Positions 35,453 to 47,963 of a stretch of DNA of 64,000 nucleotides are shown piece after piece. Made by a program: the position numbers and the translations under genes. The notes under the pieces were generated by a model that was not told the origin of the DNA, did no database searches, and saw nothing but the letters and a program-made list of their open reading frames with translations. Each line of letters starts with the position of its first letter. Within the stretch, counting starts at the first letter, position 1. Source of the stretch: Ampullaceana balthica (Eukaryota > Mollusca > Gastropoda > Lymnaeidae); assembly GCA_944989445.1 (NCBI GenBank), contig CALYLW010000318.1, positions 545,833 to 609,832 of the forward strand, in the 5' to 3' direction.

Positions 35453-37044
35453 TCTCTGGGGCTCTAACTCTAAGGGATTTGATACACAATTTAGAGAGAT
35501 TTTAGCGTTAGGATTGTATTTTGAGAAAGTTTACAAGGAGATGAGAGAGAGATGAGAAGGATTTTATATGAAGTTTGGATAGAATTTTAATAATTTTTTC
35601 TCTAATTTAATCCACATCATAAAATTTTTATACAAAAATAGTGACAAACTTTTTTATAACGAAAATGAATCTTAAAATATTATATATACAGCTTGGGTCA
35701 AAGTCTAATTTTGATACCAAATAAAATCCACACTCTCATATCCGTGTATACGTTACCATCCATTTCATTTCTAAAAAATTATGTTTGAAACCTCTAGTTA
35801 AATATATAAACATTGGAAAAAAAATTGATAATAAAAATAATAAACTTATTTATAATAAATTTAATATTTATTTTCGTTATCTGTGTCTGAAAAGCTAATT
35901 GAAAATATAACTTCTTTTACTGAAAGATTTTTTCAAGGAGAGAGTTTCCATCGCTAGAGATCCTGAAAGCTTTCTTTGGTAAGACAAAGGGCAAAGTCTT
36001 CAGGCATCCGTCTATCAACATGGCTCCCTCGTGTTATCCCTTGATACTGAGACAACTTACACAGACACTCACCAGTCTAGCAAGCAAGTTCTTTTAGTCT
36101 CATCAGTTTGTCTAAGGGAACAATTTAAATCATGTGTTACAATTTTACATTTAAAGAGACTTTCTTAATTGCTGTGATCAATTGAAAATTATCTGTGTAT
36201 TTTAATAATTATTTTATACGTCTAAAATCTTGTTTGGAAATAATTCACAATTAAGTCGAAAGTTGGGTCACTATTTTCAATGCAGCTTTGATGTCTTTGT
36301 ATTGAAACCTCATATAAGTTAAAACATTTACCAGGAAATTTTAATGATACACATTCAAATTCACTCTTTGAGATCATCTACAAGTGCACATATTTAGAAT
36401 AAGATGTATAGATATTTATATATATTATCTATTATTTCTAACTTTAAATATTATATCTAACCTAACGTTGAACATTTTAAATCCGTAACCAAAGAGATAT
36501 AAATATAACAAGACATATGTATATTATAGGAGAATGTTCCTACAGGGATCTGCCCAAACTTTGTGAAGATGTCAAGACGATCATAATTTTATGCAAGAAG
36601 AAAAATCCAAAAGCATTTAATGATGTAGGTGACATAAATATTTTCAATAATTTTACTAATCTCTGATGATTCAGTTGAATGATTTAATGATGCAATATAA
36701 GTCTACATAACCTCAAAATAATTTTAATTTTCTAAGCATTGAATTTATTTATTTATTAATATACTTGTTACCAGGTCATGCCAACCTTACAAAATCTGAT
36801 GTTCCAACTGACACCAAGTGTACGTAACTGTGTTATTGAGTTATTTCAAGTTGAAGACATTTACCAAAAATTATTTGTACCACATCTGATACAATCTGTG
36901 AGGAGTTCATTATTTCCTCTCTTGGAGTTGGATCAAGATGCTGTGACTGGCAAGGTAAGAGAGGAGATTAAATGTATATGTTTTAATATTCCTGGAAATA
37001 TATTTTAGAATAAAGACATTTAAGAAAAAAATTAAATATACTTC

Positions 37045-38603
37045 AGTATTTTTTAAAAAACTAAAAATAAACAAAGCTGTTGGTCCAGATGAATTGCCTG
37101 CTAGGTTATTAAAAGAACTAAGCAATGAACTATCCCCAATCCTTGTAGTACTTTTCAAAGCCTCACTAAATCAGGTTAAAGTGCCCCAGGATTGGAAATT
37201 AGCTAACGTAACTCCACTCTTTAAAAAAGGTGATAAACCAGACCCTGGTAATTATAGACCTGTATCACTTACTAGTATCACCTGTAAATTACCATAACAC
37301 ATAATATATAGTAGAAAAGTTAATCACCTAGAAAAACATAATATCCTATGCCCACATCAACACAGCTTTAGGAAAAATAGATCATGTGAAACAATTAATT
37401 GGTTTAATAGATGATCTGTCAAAAGGCTTAGACAATAATAATCAAATAGATACAATATTACTAGACTTCTCAGAAGCATTTGATAAAGTTCACCACTTCA
37501 GTTTACTCAAAAAACTTAACAACTTTGGAATCTCAGGTCCCTTACATCACTGGATCCAAGACTTCCTTTTGGGTAGGGAGCAAACTGTAATAATTTTGGA
37601 TCTAAATCAGCACCAATAAAGGTTAACTCAGGAGTTCCACAAGGAACTGTGCTGGGTCCCTTACTCTTTTTAATTTTATAAATGATTTACCCAACAACAT
37701 CTCAACAGGAACAAAAGTTAGGTTATTTGCTGATGGTTTTATAATCTATAGAACAATTAAATCAGTACAAGATAGCAAAATTTTACAAAAAGACTTAGAT
37801 GAATTGATAAAAATGGGAAACTAACTGGAGTATGTCCTTTCCACCAGAAAAGTGTCAACTGTTAAGGTATAAAAGAAAAAGAAACAAATAAATTCAAAAT
37901 ATTTCATTCATGGAAAAGAACTAATCCAAACTAAAGATGCAAAATACTTAGGAGTATAATAAATGAGAAACTATCATGGAATCCCTCCCCATGTCAATGA
38001 AGTTATTAAAAAATCAAACAAAACCTTAGGCTTTATAAAAAGAAACTTTTACAGATATAATATGAATATTAAAACTAAAAGGCTACCTCACTTTGCTGAT
38101 ACCTGTACTAGAATATGCATCTTCTGTATGGGACCCATCAACCAAAGAAAACATTGATAAACTAGAACAAATTCAAAAAAGAGCTGCCACATTCATTACT
38201 GGAGAATATTCCAAACTTACAAGAATAACACGATTAGTTAAATCATTAAACCTTGAAACACTAAAGGATAGAGGAAAAAGAGCTAAGTAGTAATAATACA
38301 TTTGGCACTTAATTCTAATTTAGAAATACAACACAAAGATAACTTAATACAACCCCAGATAGAAATAGGAATCAAAAAACTTTTCTTATTCCGTATGCAA
38401 GAACAAACGCTTTCAATTCTTTTTCTTCCCGTCCGGAATTTGGACGTGGAATGGGTTGCCTGAAGAAATCAGGAAAACCATCACTTTATCAACATTTAAA
38501 ACTCTAATAAAAATGCAAGACTAGACACAAATCATGGATAAGCGTCACACGCAATAATCTTCTGTAATAGATAAGATAAGATAAGATAAGATAAGATGAT
38601 AAG
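37045..38603 (+). mobile_element. CR1/L2-like LINE, 5'-truncated, reverse transcriptase remnant
   Basis: Inserted in the copy 2 intron after 36954; the copy 1 intron has an uninterrupted match near 5755-5765. It encodes RT motifs in broken frames: KAVGPDELPARLLKEL, VTPLFKKGDKPDPGNYRPVS, LLDFSEAFDKVHH, GVPQGTVLGPLLF, LFADG (FADD with the second Asp changed to Gly), then LVKSLNLETL. The 3' end is the shared 'ataatcttctgtaatagata' tail and a GATAA repeat to 38603. Stops and frameshifts make it inactive. Confidence 0.9.
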
Positions 38604-39029
38604 TTATCAGTAAAGTTAAAATAACTGAGCTATCGAAGGTTTTGAATATTCACAATTTTCTCTACTTGATATTGTGCAGAGCGCACTTCAGTTTTAAACT
38701 GTGGCTTTGATATCTATAAGTACTCAATTATAATATTAGTTTATTTTAAAGGCAGTTAGAAACTTGAACTAATAGGCTAAAATATGTCATTTTTATTATA
38801 TAAGTTATAAGCTCGTAGGACTGACTTGTAAATCTCTCCATCAACAAACTTTTTATTTCAAATTGTTTCCTTTTTTAAATATGTTAAAGAGTAAAACTAA
38901 GTATTCTATAGTATATATTTCTCACTAAAAATAAACAAATTCCTTATCTAAGTTTTAGAAACTGTTTAAAATTTCTAATTTTACATTTCATTAGAGGAAA
39001 TAAATTGATGTATATATCTAATGTCATAG

Positions 39030-41071
39030 TCTCCTCGGAAAGACAGTGATGGGTGGATAAAACTATCTGGCAAGTTCAACGTTCATCCTGTTACAGTTTT
39101 TCTACATGAACCATCACAAGACGATTACAAACACACCAACAGCACACACTTTGTGGATCTGAATAACAAGATGCATTTAAAACATATTGATACATTGCGT
39201 AACTTGAGCCATGAGAATATCATTACATTGTTTGCCGTCAACACGAGTCATGTCCCTTACTTCTACGTCACTGAGGTCTGCACTGTCGAGGGAAATGAAA
39301 ACCTCCAGGTAAAAATTTTTTAAACCAAATCCATCTCTAGAAATATTTTAGATGGCTCTACCATCAAGATGTCTTATCTAAACTGGGTTTGATGGTTGCC
39401 TAATCAACCAAAAGGGTTTGGCATGACTATGACTGATTTATCTTCTAAGGAATTTTGATATGATTTTGTTTTAAATAATGAACTTTTACCTTGTCAAAAA
39501 CAATTAATTTTCTCTTTATGACAAAACAAATGACAACAAAAGTGTGATCTCTATAATATGTTTTAGCAGGTGGTGTCTTAATGACGAATAAGATTTAAAA
39601 TTCCAATATGCTGGTTAAATAGTTTGATGTTAGTAGTTTAGTACAGCTTTCCTTTTGAATAAAGCCCGTCTTTTGAATAGATCATTGACTAGAAATTTAA
39701 CTCTTCCACTAAAAGACAGATACATTATATCCTAAATTAAATTCATTTGTGAAAATTTTGGTATAACTTTATCTTTATAGGAGTATCTGGTCAATAGATA
39801 CGTCAACAGAACTTTGCTCACACAGGCCACCCTCATAGCCATGTTGATACAAGCGGCCGCCACTGTAGAGTTCTGTCACAGCAAGAACATCATTCATAGA
39901 AACATCACTGCCGCTAGCTTCCTGGTGGCGGGAAAGTCTAAAGTTAAACTGACTGGCTTCCACTTATCTGTCACACTTGAGGCTGATATGGAGGAAGTTT
40001 ACATGGGTAGGACATTTAGTGAAGTTTTTTTATGTTAAATATTACATTTGTGTAGGACATTTAGTGAAGTTTTATTTATGTTAAATATTACATTTGTGGC
40101 CATCTAGGGTTGTTCTAATTAGGTTAAAATTACCTTATTTTGTATTTTTAAGATTATAATGTGTATGTTAATTAATTAATTTATGTTTTAATAATTAATT
40201 ACATTTGTACATGCTTTCAAATTTCTTTCTTGTATACGTGAATCTATTAACATATATAAAAAAGTATCATTATTTCAAGTATTTTCATTAGATAAATTCC
40301 TAAATATCTTTCAGAATCAAAGGATCACCCTTCCAACTCTATGATTCCTACACGATGGAGTGCTCCAGAATCATTGAGGAGAAACAAATGGTCTAAAGCC
40401 TCCGACTCGTGGATGTTTGGTCATTTTACTTTTGAGGTACTCACCCACGGTGTCCTGCCGTACTCACATCTTCCTGATTCTGATGAAGAGATCATATTGA
40501 AGGTTAGTTGGACATGAGACGTTATACAAACTTTTAAATATACCAACTATGGAAGCTTAAATGCATACCTGTAATTATGATAAGGTCATTTGAATTATTT
40601 CTCTCGTTTCTTTACTGTTTTTGTTTTAATATTTAATGCTAACAATTTTTACAATTTTTTAAAATTTCTAATTATGGTATTGAGTCAATAATTATATTAT
40701 TAATTTAATTTCCATTACTGATTTTAAAAAGATGTTATTGTCTTAATAGTTATGTTATTAAATAAATTTTCCTTTATTGAATAATATTCTGTTATTCACT
40801 TAATAAATATGTTATTGATTTTATAATTCTGTTATTTATTTAATAATTCTATAATTTATCTAATAATTCTGCTTATAAGAATTTTCAACTCATACTTTGT
40901 TAATTTAAAATGTAAATGTTGTTCAGATTTCCAAGGGTCATGTTCAGCTTCATCAAGCCCCATGTATCACAGATCAACAGTATGACGTCATCTTAAAGTG
41001 CTGCTCTCTCAACCCATGGGACAGGCCACCTGTATCAATGTTAAAGAAAATATTTCAGGAATTCTTCAAAC
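39030..41071 (+). pseudogene. Copy 2 kinase-like domain 1
   Basis: Exons 39030-39308, 39781-40006, 40315-40502 and 40927-41071, all open. Like copy 1 it has VTVFLHE in place of VAVK and HRNITAASFLV in place of HRDLAARNVLV. DFG is GFH here, so even the Asp kept in copy 1 is lost. Helix F region reads SDSWMFGHFTFEVLTHGVLP, slightly nearer the tyrosine kinase consensus than copy 1 (LTHC). Both copies therefore descend from a domain that was already catalytically dead. Confidence 0.8.
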
Positions 41072-41219
41072 GTAAAGTCATTGAAATCTTTATTGATAAC
41101 TTATAATATACAATACAATGTATTACAATATATAGTGTCCATGTGACTGGTTTTAAATGTTTTTCCTTAATTTTAACTTTCATTTTCTTATAAAACTTTT
41201 ATAACTTTTTAATATTTAG

Positions 41220-41900
41220 AATGTCAACAGAATGAATATAGCAGCTTTCTAGTTCAGCAGGATGTAAGCAGCAGAATATCTTCAATAAATTTTAGCAAAG
41301 TAAACATCTTTAACTAATAAGTTACTTAGATTTATTTGGTGTTTTTTTCATAGAAGATATATTTTTATATTGTCTTTATTGAACTGATAGTAAACTCCTT
41401 TTATTCTCTTAATTAATTATGAAGAAAGTTTGATTTTTAATTTAATGTAATGGTGACTCTTTAAAAATTGCTTTCTATTCAATAGAAATGTACCTTCATG
41501 GTTTATCATTATCTTTTTGCTTACAGGGAATCCCGAATGTTAATTGTAAGTCTATTTTTTTTCATAATGATAGAAATATCTTAATGCTATAAATGTGTGT
41601 GCTTATTCTTACTTGTAAAAACTTATCAATTAATGGTCAATTAGTGGAGTATGTTCTCAGGAAAGTAAACAATGGAAATTCAAAGATTTGATTAAATATT
41701 AAATTTAAAAAACTCATTTAAGTCATGAATTAAGAGTTATGTATGTATGCTTGCATAAATATTCACTGATAATATCATAATTCTTTAAAATGCACCAAAA
41801 AAAATAATACAATTACTTTTTTTTTCAAGATGACTTCTTTAGGAACCAAGAACCAAAGTCATGCACAAAGCCGCAACCAACTATGCGTATTTCAAAAATT
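41220..41900 (+). pseudogene. Copy 2 linker exons with 19-nt microexon
   Basis: Exons 41220-41299, 41527-41545 and 41830-41900 match copy 1 10126-10202, 10466-10484 and 10826-10896. The first is one codon longer. The microexon is the same length and phase. The empty hAT site lies in the following intron at 41973-41980. Confidence 0.7.
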
Positions 41901-42101
41901 GTAATGACTTTATATTCATCTTGTTTTTTCAAAACTTTTAAGTCTACTGTTTTCCTTAAACCCTGATTAATTTCTTAAACAATTTAGCAATAAAAATGAT
42001 ATAGAGTACAGCCTTTTTATATTATCTGTTTAAGAAATTATAAAAATTTGGTTATTTTTACCGTCAGTCATTCAGAAAGAGAATATTATTGTTTTTTACA
42101 G

Positions 42102-44385
42102 GAGGGAGAGCTTCTCATCAAAGAATATGTAGACAGAGAATTCTCTGAAAAAATACTTAACCAAATCAGGAATGGGGCATTGGATTGGCTACTGCTTTTT
42201 ATTTATATCAACAATCTTTCAAAGAAAATTGTAAGAATGAGTTTTTTTACTATGTTTCCCTGACTTCTTGGAAGTTTATCTTAAAAAAGTGTTAGTTATC
42301 TACATATTAAATAGATGTATAAAATGTATTCTCTTATTGCTGAGATGTTGTATGTGGAAAATAGTTTCGAGACTTTTTTAGTTCCTGATTTGAGATTTTT
42401 TTTAAAGAGTTAAGAAACTAATGTCGGAAAGATTAATACTCTTAAAAATAAATTATTGTAATGAGCTAATTTACTTGTCCTTGTAAGGGTGAATAGGATT
42501 TAATTTTTTTAATTCAGAGGACTTTTTACAAGCATCGAAATTAAGACCACTTTAAGAAAGTCCCCCCTTAATAAAGCAATAAAATTGTATAAGTTCTCTT
42601 AGAAAAATTGTGTTTATAATTACCTTTGTAATATTCAGTTGGTAAATATGATCCTAGCTTCATGATGGGATTCCATTCTCCAATGATATCACATTACACA
42701 ATGATGTTATTCTGTTGAATAAAAAAAAAGGCTTACATTTAATTAACTTTAATTGGTGACAGATAACTCTAAAAAAATCGTTTTCAAAGTTGTCAGTATC
42801 TACAACAAAATTTAAGAACCATAAAAATAATTTATTTAAGATAAATAAGAGCCATCCTAATATATACTGTTAAGTTGTGCCTATGATATCAAAGAAAAAG
42901 TCAATGATTCTTGATTTCCTAGAAAATATTGATTAAAAAATATGGAATCTGTAATAGTCTAATTAAAACAACTTATGATATTATCTCAAAATATCTTTGA
43001 ATTTCATGCAGTTATCACTAAATATATTTGTTTCATTTGCCAGCGTTTTTTCTTGCCTGAAGTTTCAAAATAAATTACTTTGTTCACTTCAGGAAATCCA
43101 TTTACCTTGTCCCAGTATTTGGAATGTATTTCAAGTTGTTTCTATGGCAACTGTTGAAGTGCAGAGCTTGCTGTACAAAATAGCTGTGATGATAAAAGGG
43201 CTGCATAAGTCCAATCTCATACTAGGAGAGATTCGAGGTTCACAAATATATGTAGACAGTACTTCTGAGAGTAAAATGAAGGTAATAATTCATCGATTTT
43301 TACAATTTTAATAATCATGGTAAAGATAGCCTTACACTTTCTTTTTGCTTAGGGATCAATAAATTCCAACAAAAACAAAATTTGACTATGAATATTATAA
43401 AAAAATTTATCTCAAACACTAGTTTATTTTGTTTTATTTTAATACTTGTATAATTACTAGAATATTACATGTAACATTGAAAACATTGCTTGTAAAATAG
43501 CCACGCCAGGATGTATACAATCAGTTTCAGCTAGTTTATGTTCTTATTGACAGGTCTTTCCTTTATCTCTTGCCTGTTTGAATTATGTGCAAGATAGAGA
43601 GTCATGTAAAGTTCACCATTCCTGACAACCCAGTTTCTCTGGAAAGGTAGATAACTGTGATTTCTGCTCTGTCAAAATTGTACCTGGTTAGACGCCCTTC
43701 ATATCTTTATTACCAGATGAGCATTACTAAAGTTAGACAACATCCAGTTTCGTGATGGAAAGTTTATTAGTATGAATAAATGAATGTCAATTGAAAATTT
43801 CATCTCATTCCATTAAAGGTCAGCCCCAGAGGTCAAGCTACATGGCAGTTATTCATTTGCCAGCGATGTTTACAGTTTGGCTGTCTTGGCCTTGGAGCTG
43901 TATGAAACAAAAGATCATGTCTCACAGAAGTCAGGTGGAACCAAGAGAGACGTCATGGTGAGATTTCACAGTCGATGTCATATGAAAATTTTAATAAATA
44001 ATTGCTAAATATTTCATAGTAAGGATTTATTAAAAATGTACTGTTTTTCAAATAATAATAATCATGCAGTAATATTCTAAATTAGATCGTTATAGTTTAT
44101 ATTTTAAAAGATGGTGGAAGATAAAACTAAATATTGAAATATCGAGAAAAATGATTTTTTCATTAAATTTAGCATTTTTAAGTCCTGATTAAGATTCTAT
44201 GAGACATTCTTATAGATTACATAAATAGTGTCTTTTTAATGTAATGTTAATATTCAGTGTGAAGGAACAATCCAGCTGAAAAATATGAAAAAGCCCCAGA
44301 AAATGCCCAAGAAGTTATTTGCTACCTGGGAGAAATGCCTTGACCAATCACCTTCATTGAGACCCCCACTGGAGAAGATAATAAG
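42102..44385 (+). pseudogene. Copy 2 kinase-like domain 2, frameshifted
   Basis: Exons 42102-42230, 43093-43281, 43554-43646, 43819-43957 and 44258-44385. The exon at 43554 is 93 bp against 95 in copy 1: GAGTGCCATG has become GAGTCATG, after which the frame meets TGA at about 43621-43624. The later exons still read open in the ancestral frame, including SAPEVKLHGSYSFAS and KCLDQSPSLRPPLEKII, so they have not been free to drift for long or the annotation of the 2-bp loss needs checking. Confidence 0.78.
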
Positions 44386-44718
44386 GTAAAATATTTAGTC
44401 CTAATTATCAATATCAGACATCACCATCTACCTGTATGCTTCAGAACTTAAAATTTAGTAAAGAAATTTCAATCTAAAGGTAAGTGAATAATGTAAAATC
44501 AATAATTCTGTAATCATTACATGATTAGAAGTAAACCATTCCATTTGTTTGCAGTAAAAGATATTTTTACTTGATAACTTACCTCACTATATTTCATATT
44601 TTATTGAATATGTTGTCAGTCATTTAGAAAAAAAATCACATTTTTCATATTATAATGTTAAAAAAAATTCTGACTTAACTGTTTGGAAAAAACAATTCAT
44701 CTGTGTTTCCATTTACAG

Positions 44719-45527
44719 TGTCTTGACTCTTGACTCCAGCTAAATCCTTCCCCAATGAATTTCTAACCAGCGATTCCAGTTCAGATCTTTACCCCAAAGA
44801 TGATGACTCAACCGGAAGTAATGAGGCATGCATTTTAAGGAAGAGAAAAGTGACAAGAAACATTATTTCTCCACCATTGCAATTATCTAATAAAATGTTT
44901 ACTAGAAGTTTGAGCGCTGGAATCATAAATCCATTGCAGTCTGAGTCCTCAGAATATGAACAAGAAAATCACCATGGCCAAATTCAACATAAGGTTATAA
45001 GAGATGACTTCAAACAGAGGAGAATTCAGACAAGGTTGAGATCTAAAGCACAATTAAACACAAGCTCCACTGAGAGAGTTACTACACAGACTTGCCAATA
45101 CAAAAATGAACTGCAAGACACAAACAATACACGAGCTGAGGGTGGAGCTTGTGAGGGATCAAACAACCAGCTTAATGTTATTAACCAAAGCCAGTCGGAG
45201 GAGTATGATGACGTGGCACCCAACACCCCTCCACCCGTCACCTTTAAATCAAAGATGCCACTTCAAAGAACCGCTTCCATAAATGTTGTGTCCCATGCGA
45301 CATTTGAGCCTGGAGCAGTAGGCATTAACAGACACAGTTATTTACACTACATCAACTCCGACACCGAGGCTGATGAGGACGGTGGCCTCGAGAGCAATCT
45401 GCTACACGAAACACGCCATCTCGTACATGAAATATTTCCCAGGGTGCTTGATAATTTCTATGATTCCATAGCTCATATCACTGATGAAGAACAAGATATT
45501 TATATGGAACCATTTCAAAATGTTTGA
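44719..45527 (+). pseudogene. Copy 2 tail exon, out of frame
   Basis: The exon should start at 44719 after ATTTACAG. A tandem CTTGACT CTTGACT (single in copy 1 as CTTGAGT) adds 7 bp, so the spliced frame meets TAA at 44740-44742. The ancestral frame is nevertheless open for 265 codons from 44730 to the TGA at 45525-45527. Compared with copy 1, the ITAM-like block reads YDSIAHITDEEQDIYMEPF: the second tyrosine (YQNL in copy 1) is Glu (EQDI). YDDV and YMxP are kept. Confidence 0.78.
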
Positions 45528-45706
45528 CTTTCTAGGGTTTATGTGTTGCTTTTATAAAATATGCAGCCAAAAATATGTTAATTAACAATGTTTTAGAAAT
45601 GTTATTTAATATAAAATATGTGTACACATTTAAGGGGAAATATTTCCAAAAATATTGTAATTGATTTTGTTTTGAAAATATTTAGTTTGATACAATCAAT
45701 AATTTT

Positions 45707-46558
45707 TAGGGCTGTTATCGATTAATTTAATTTTAATCGTTAACTTTTGAAAAATTATCGATTAATTAATCGATAATTTCGATTAAAACCAAAAATAGAA
45801 ATTTATGACGTCATAAACTGAACATTTCTCACGGACATTGAAAATTAAGAATATTTTGAACTAAATTTCATGACAATGTGTTGATACTTGATTTGTGCTG
45901 AAGGTGGTATGTCAGCGATGTATTTGATCATTTAAAAGAGAATTTTTTATGGCAGTGAACACAGTAAACCTTTTCAACATCTTCGACTTAGCCATCCGCA
46001 GTTAGCTTAAAAAACAACATATTTGCTCAACTTTGTAGTTATATGTTTAAATTTATCTGCGCTGATGCTGTCAGCAGGGCCGTCTTAACGCATAGGCCCG
46101 TTGGGCATTTGCCCGGGGGCCCACGAGCATATGGGCCCCATGGGAATATTTTAATTTATATATATTATATATATTCATTTTGTATTCCTGCGGGGGAAGG
46201 TCCCAACACTATTTCTTTGCCCGGGGGCCCAAAATGGTGTAAAGATGGCTCTGGCTGTCAGCCATTTTTAGTTGACGTCTGCCGGTCAACATAGATTAAT
46301 AAAATAAATTTTAATATTACGCGGGAGATGTTTGTACGTAAAAAAATATACATAAATTATTATTAATTATTAATAATTTATTATTTATTACTAAAACTCA
46401 AAAAAAATATAAACATTTTCTTAAATTTTAATCGAATTTTTATCGATTAAAATAATTTTAATCGATATTTAATCGATTAAAATATATTTAATCGATATTT
46501 AATCGATAAAATTTTTATCGATTAATCTCTAGATTAATCGATAATTTCCGCAGCCCTA
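45707..46558. mobile_element. 852-bp hAT element with palindromic ATCGAT-rich arms
   Basis: Ends TAGGGCTGTTATCGATTAAT (left) and, reverse-complemented, TAGGGCTGCGGAAATTATCG (right), flanked by a perfect 8-bp duplication ATAATTTT (45699-45706 and 46559-46566). Many 'atcgattaat' palindromes lie near both ends. No transposase ORF. A smaller hAT MITE is nested at 46075-46253. A related terminus occurs at 31100-31191. Confidence 0.85.
46075..46253. mobile_element. 179-bp hAT MITE nested in the 852-bp element
   Basis: Ends CAGGGCCGTCTTAACGCATA and, reverse-complemented, CAGAGCCATCTTTACACCAT, with an internal repeated 'ttgcccgggggccca' at both sides. Perfect 8-bp duplication GCTGTCAG at 46067-46074 and 46254-46261. 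No coding capacity. Confidence 0.88.
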
Positions 46559-46559
46559 A

Positions 46560-47963
46560 TAATTTTATATATATATATATATGTAGATCGATATATTTTA
46601 GAGAAAATGTTGCCGAATTATTTCAATGGATCGCTATTTGATAAAAAATTAAGTTTTATATATATATATATATTATATATATATATATATAAGCAATTAT
46701 TATATAGATATTACAATGTATAGTTTAAGCCAGTAGCATGCAAGATTTTAAATCTATTCATACAGCTTTTCAAGAATGCATCAATGATTATTTTCAGAAT
46801 AACCCCATTCCACCCTGCAGAATAATATTGTTTTTGAAAGTTTGAGAAAATCCATGTACATATCAGAACAATTGTCTTATTTAGGAATAGAATAAAACTG
46901 GTTTTAAGCTTTCTCCAGTCTACACAGGTTAATGTTCTTACCCATTTTGTTTTGGAAATTTTACTTTCATATTGACGTTGCTAAAGCTGCCAACTAAAAC
47001 TACTTTTGTTATGTTACTAAATGCCACATGCTCATGTTGCAATAAATGTGATGTTATTTCCTTCGTAAAGGGCTGGCTTTTAAAAAGAAATAGTAATGAA
47101 TACATTTAAATATTCTTTACATTCAAAAATATTTTTAAATAATAAAAGAAATAATATATTTTTCTTTTTTATAATTTGGTATTAAAAGTAATGATATCTA
47201 ATTCTTGAATCAATACATTGAAGCCTTTCTAAATGTAAATAACTACAAGTTCACTTTATAAAGAAAAAAATCTAGCTCTCTTATAAAGTCCAGATAACAT
47301 TTATGCTTGATATCTTGTAACTATTACTATATGTAAAGTTGTTATTGGTTTTAATGTTTTACAAAACATGTTTAATCCACAAATAGTAATCAGTCCATTC
47401 CTTTACATGGAGAAATATATTTGAGAAGCGATGAATAACAAACTTAAAGATAAGAATTTGGATCTTTTCTGGATGTTGCAACATTCAAACTTCACTCTCT
47501 TTTGAGAAATTAAAGTACGCTACTAAAGTTTCATTTAATTAGTGGTTTATTTCTGTCATAATATAATTAAAATAATTTGAGAATTTATACAGCACTGTAT
47601 CATAGCAAGCAGCTGAGCTCACAGCGCTCCACATAAAAATAGTAACACATATATTAAAATTTATAAATCCATTCAATTTAAAACATTCTTATGCTAATTA
47701 TAAAATTACACACAAAAAAACATACAAGTACATGATGTTGCAAATAAGCTACGTTTACCATTTAGTGAAAGTTTTTATTGTTAATTTGGGAAATAAAGTT
47801 TGAAGAGATTTCTTTTTAGTACAGTCTTGAATGTCTTAGTGTGCCTTAATCCTTTTGAATGCTACACTGGGTAGAAAATTCCATTGTTTGGAGGAACAAA
47901 ATGAGAATATTCTTTTTACCAATTGACATTTGATTAAATGCTTACTGCCTTTTATGTGATATG
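46560..47963. other. 3' flank of copy 2, AT-rich
   Basis: AT dinucleotide runs at about 46567-46582 and 46660-46692. The part up to about 47290 shares patches with the copy 1 flank at 18480-18870 and so belongs to the duplicated block. From 47560 a different repeat-like sequence begins ('acagcgctccacataaaaat', 'aaattccattgtttggagga') that continues after the hAT element at 51367, which therefore interrupted it. Confidence 0.5.

Larger units (their letters stand above)
31468..36954 (+). pseudogene. Copy 2 helical-region exons (7)
   Basis: Exons 31468-31623, 32208-32251, 32729-32881, 33108-33321, 35927-36083, 36530-36624 and 36775-36954 match the seven copy 1 exons in order, phase and nearly in length (one codon longer at 33108, one codon shorter at 35927). 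After 33321 the donor is GA instead of GT, so normal splicing should fail and reading runs into the intron to a stop at 33349-33351. The donor after 36083 is GC (CTAGCAA|gcaag) where copy 1 has GT. All seven exons are otherwise open. Confidence 0.8.
27450..45527 (+). pseudogene. Tandem pseudokinase gene, copy 2 (decaying paralog)
   Basis: Same exon order as copy 1: 27450-27934, 30437-30537, 31468-31623, 32208-32251, 32729-32881, 33108-33321, 35927-36083, 36530-36624, 36775-36954, 39030-39308, 39781-40006, 40315-40502, 40927-41071, 41220-41299, 41527-41545, 41830-41900, 42102-42230, 43093-43281, 43554-43646, 43819-43957, 44258-44385, 44719-45527. Five lesions: a frame change inside 27450-27934; donor GT to GA after 33321 (AAAAGG|ga versus AAAAGG|gt in copy 1); a GC donor after 36083; a 2-bp deletion near 43602-43605; and a 7-bp tandem duplication at 44722-44735. 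The GC donor alone could be tolerated; the others would truncate the product. Most exons outside the lesions remain open, so decay appears recent, or shorter products are still made. Confidence 0.82.

Noticed and set aside
46055..46265. ORF 46043-46294 as a gene
   Set aside because: It covers the nested hAT MITE.
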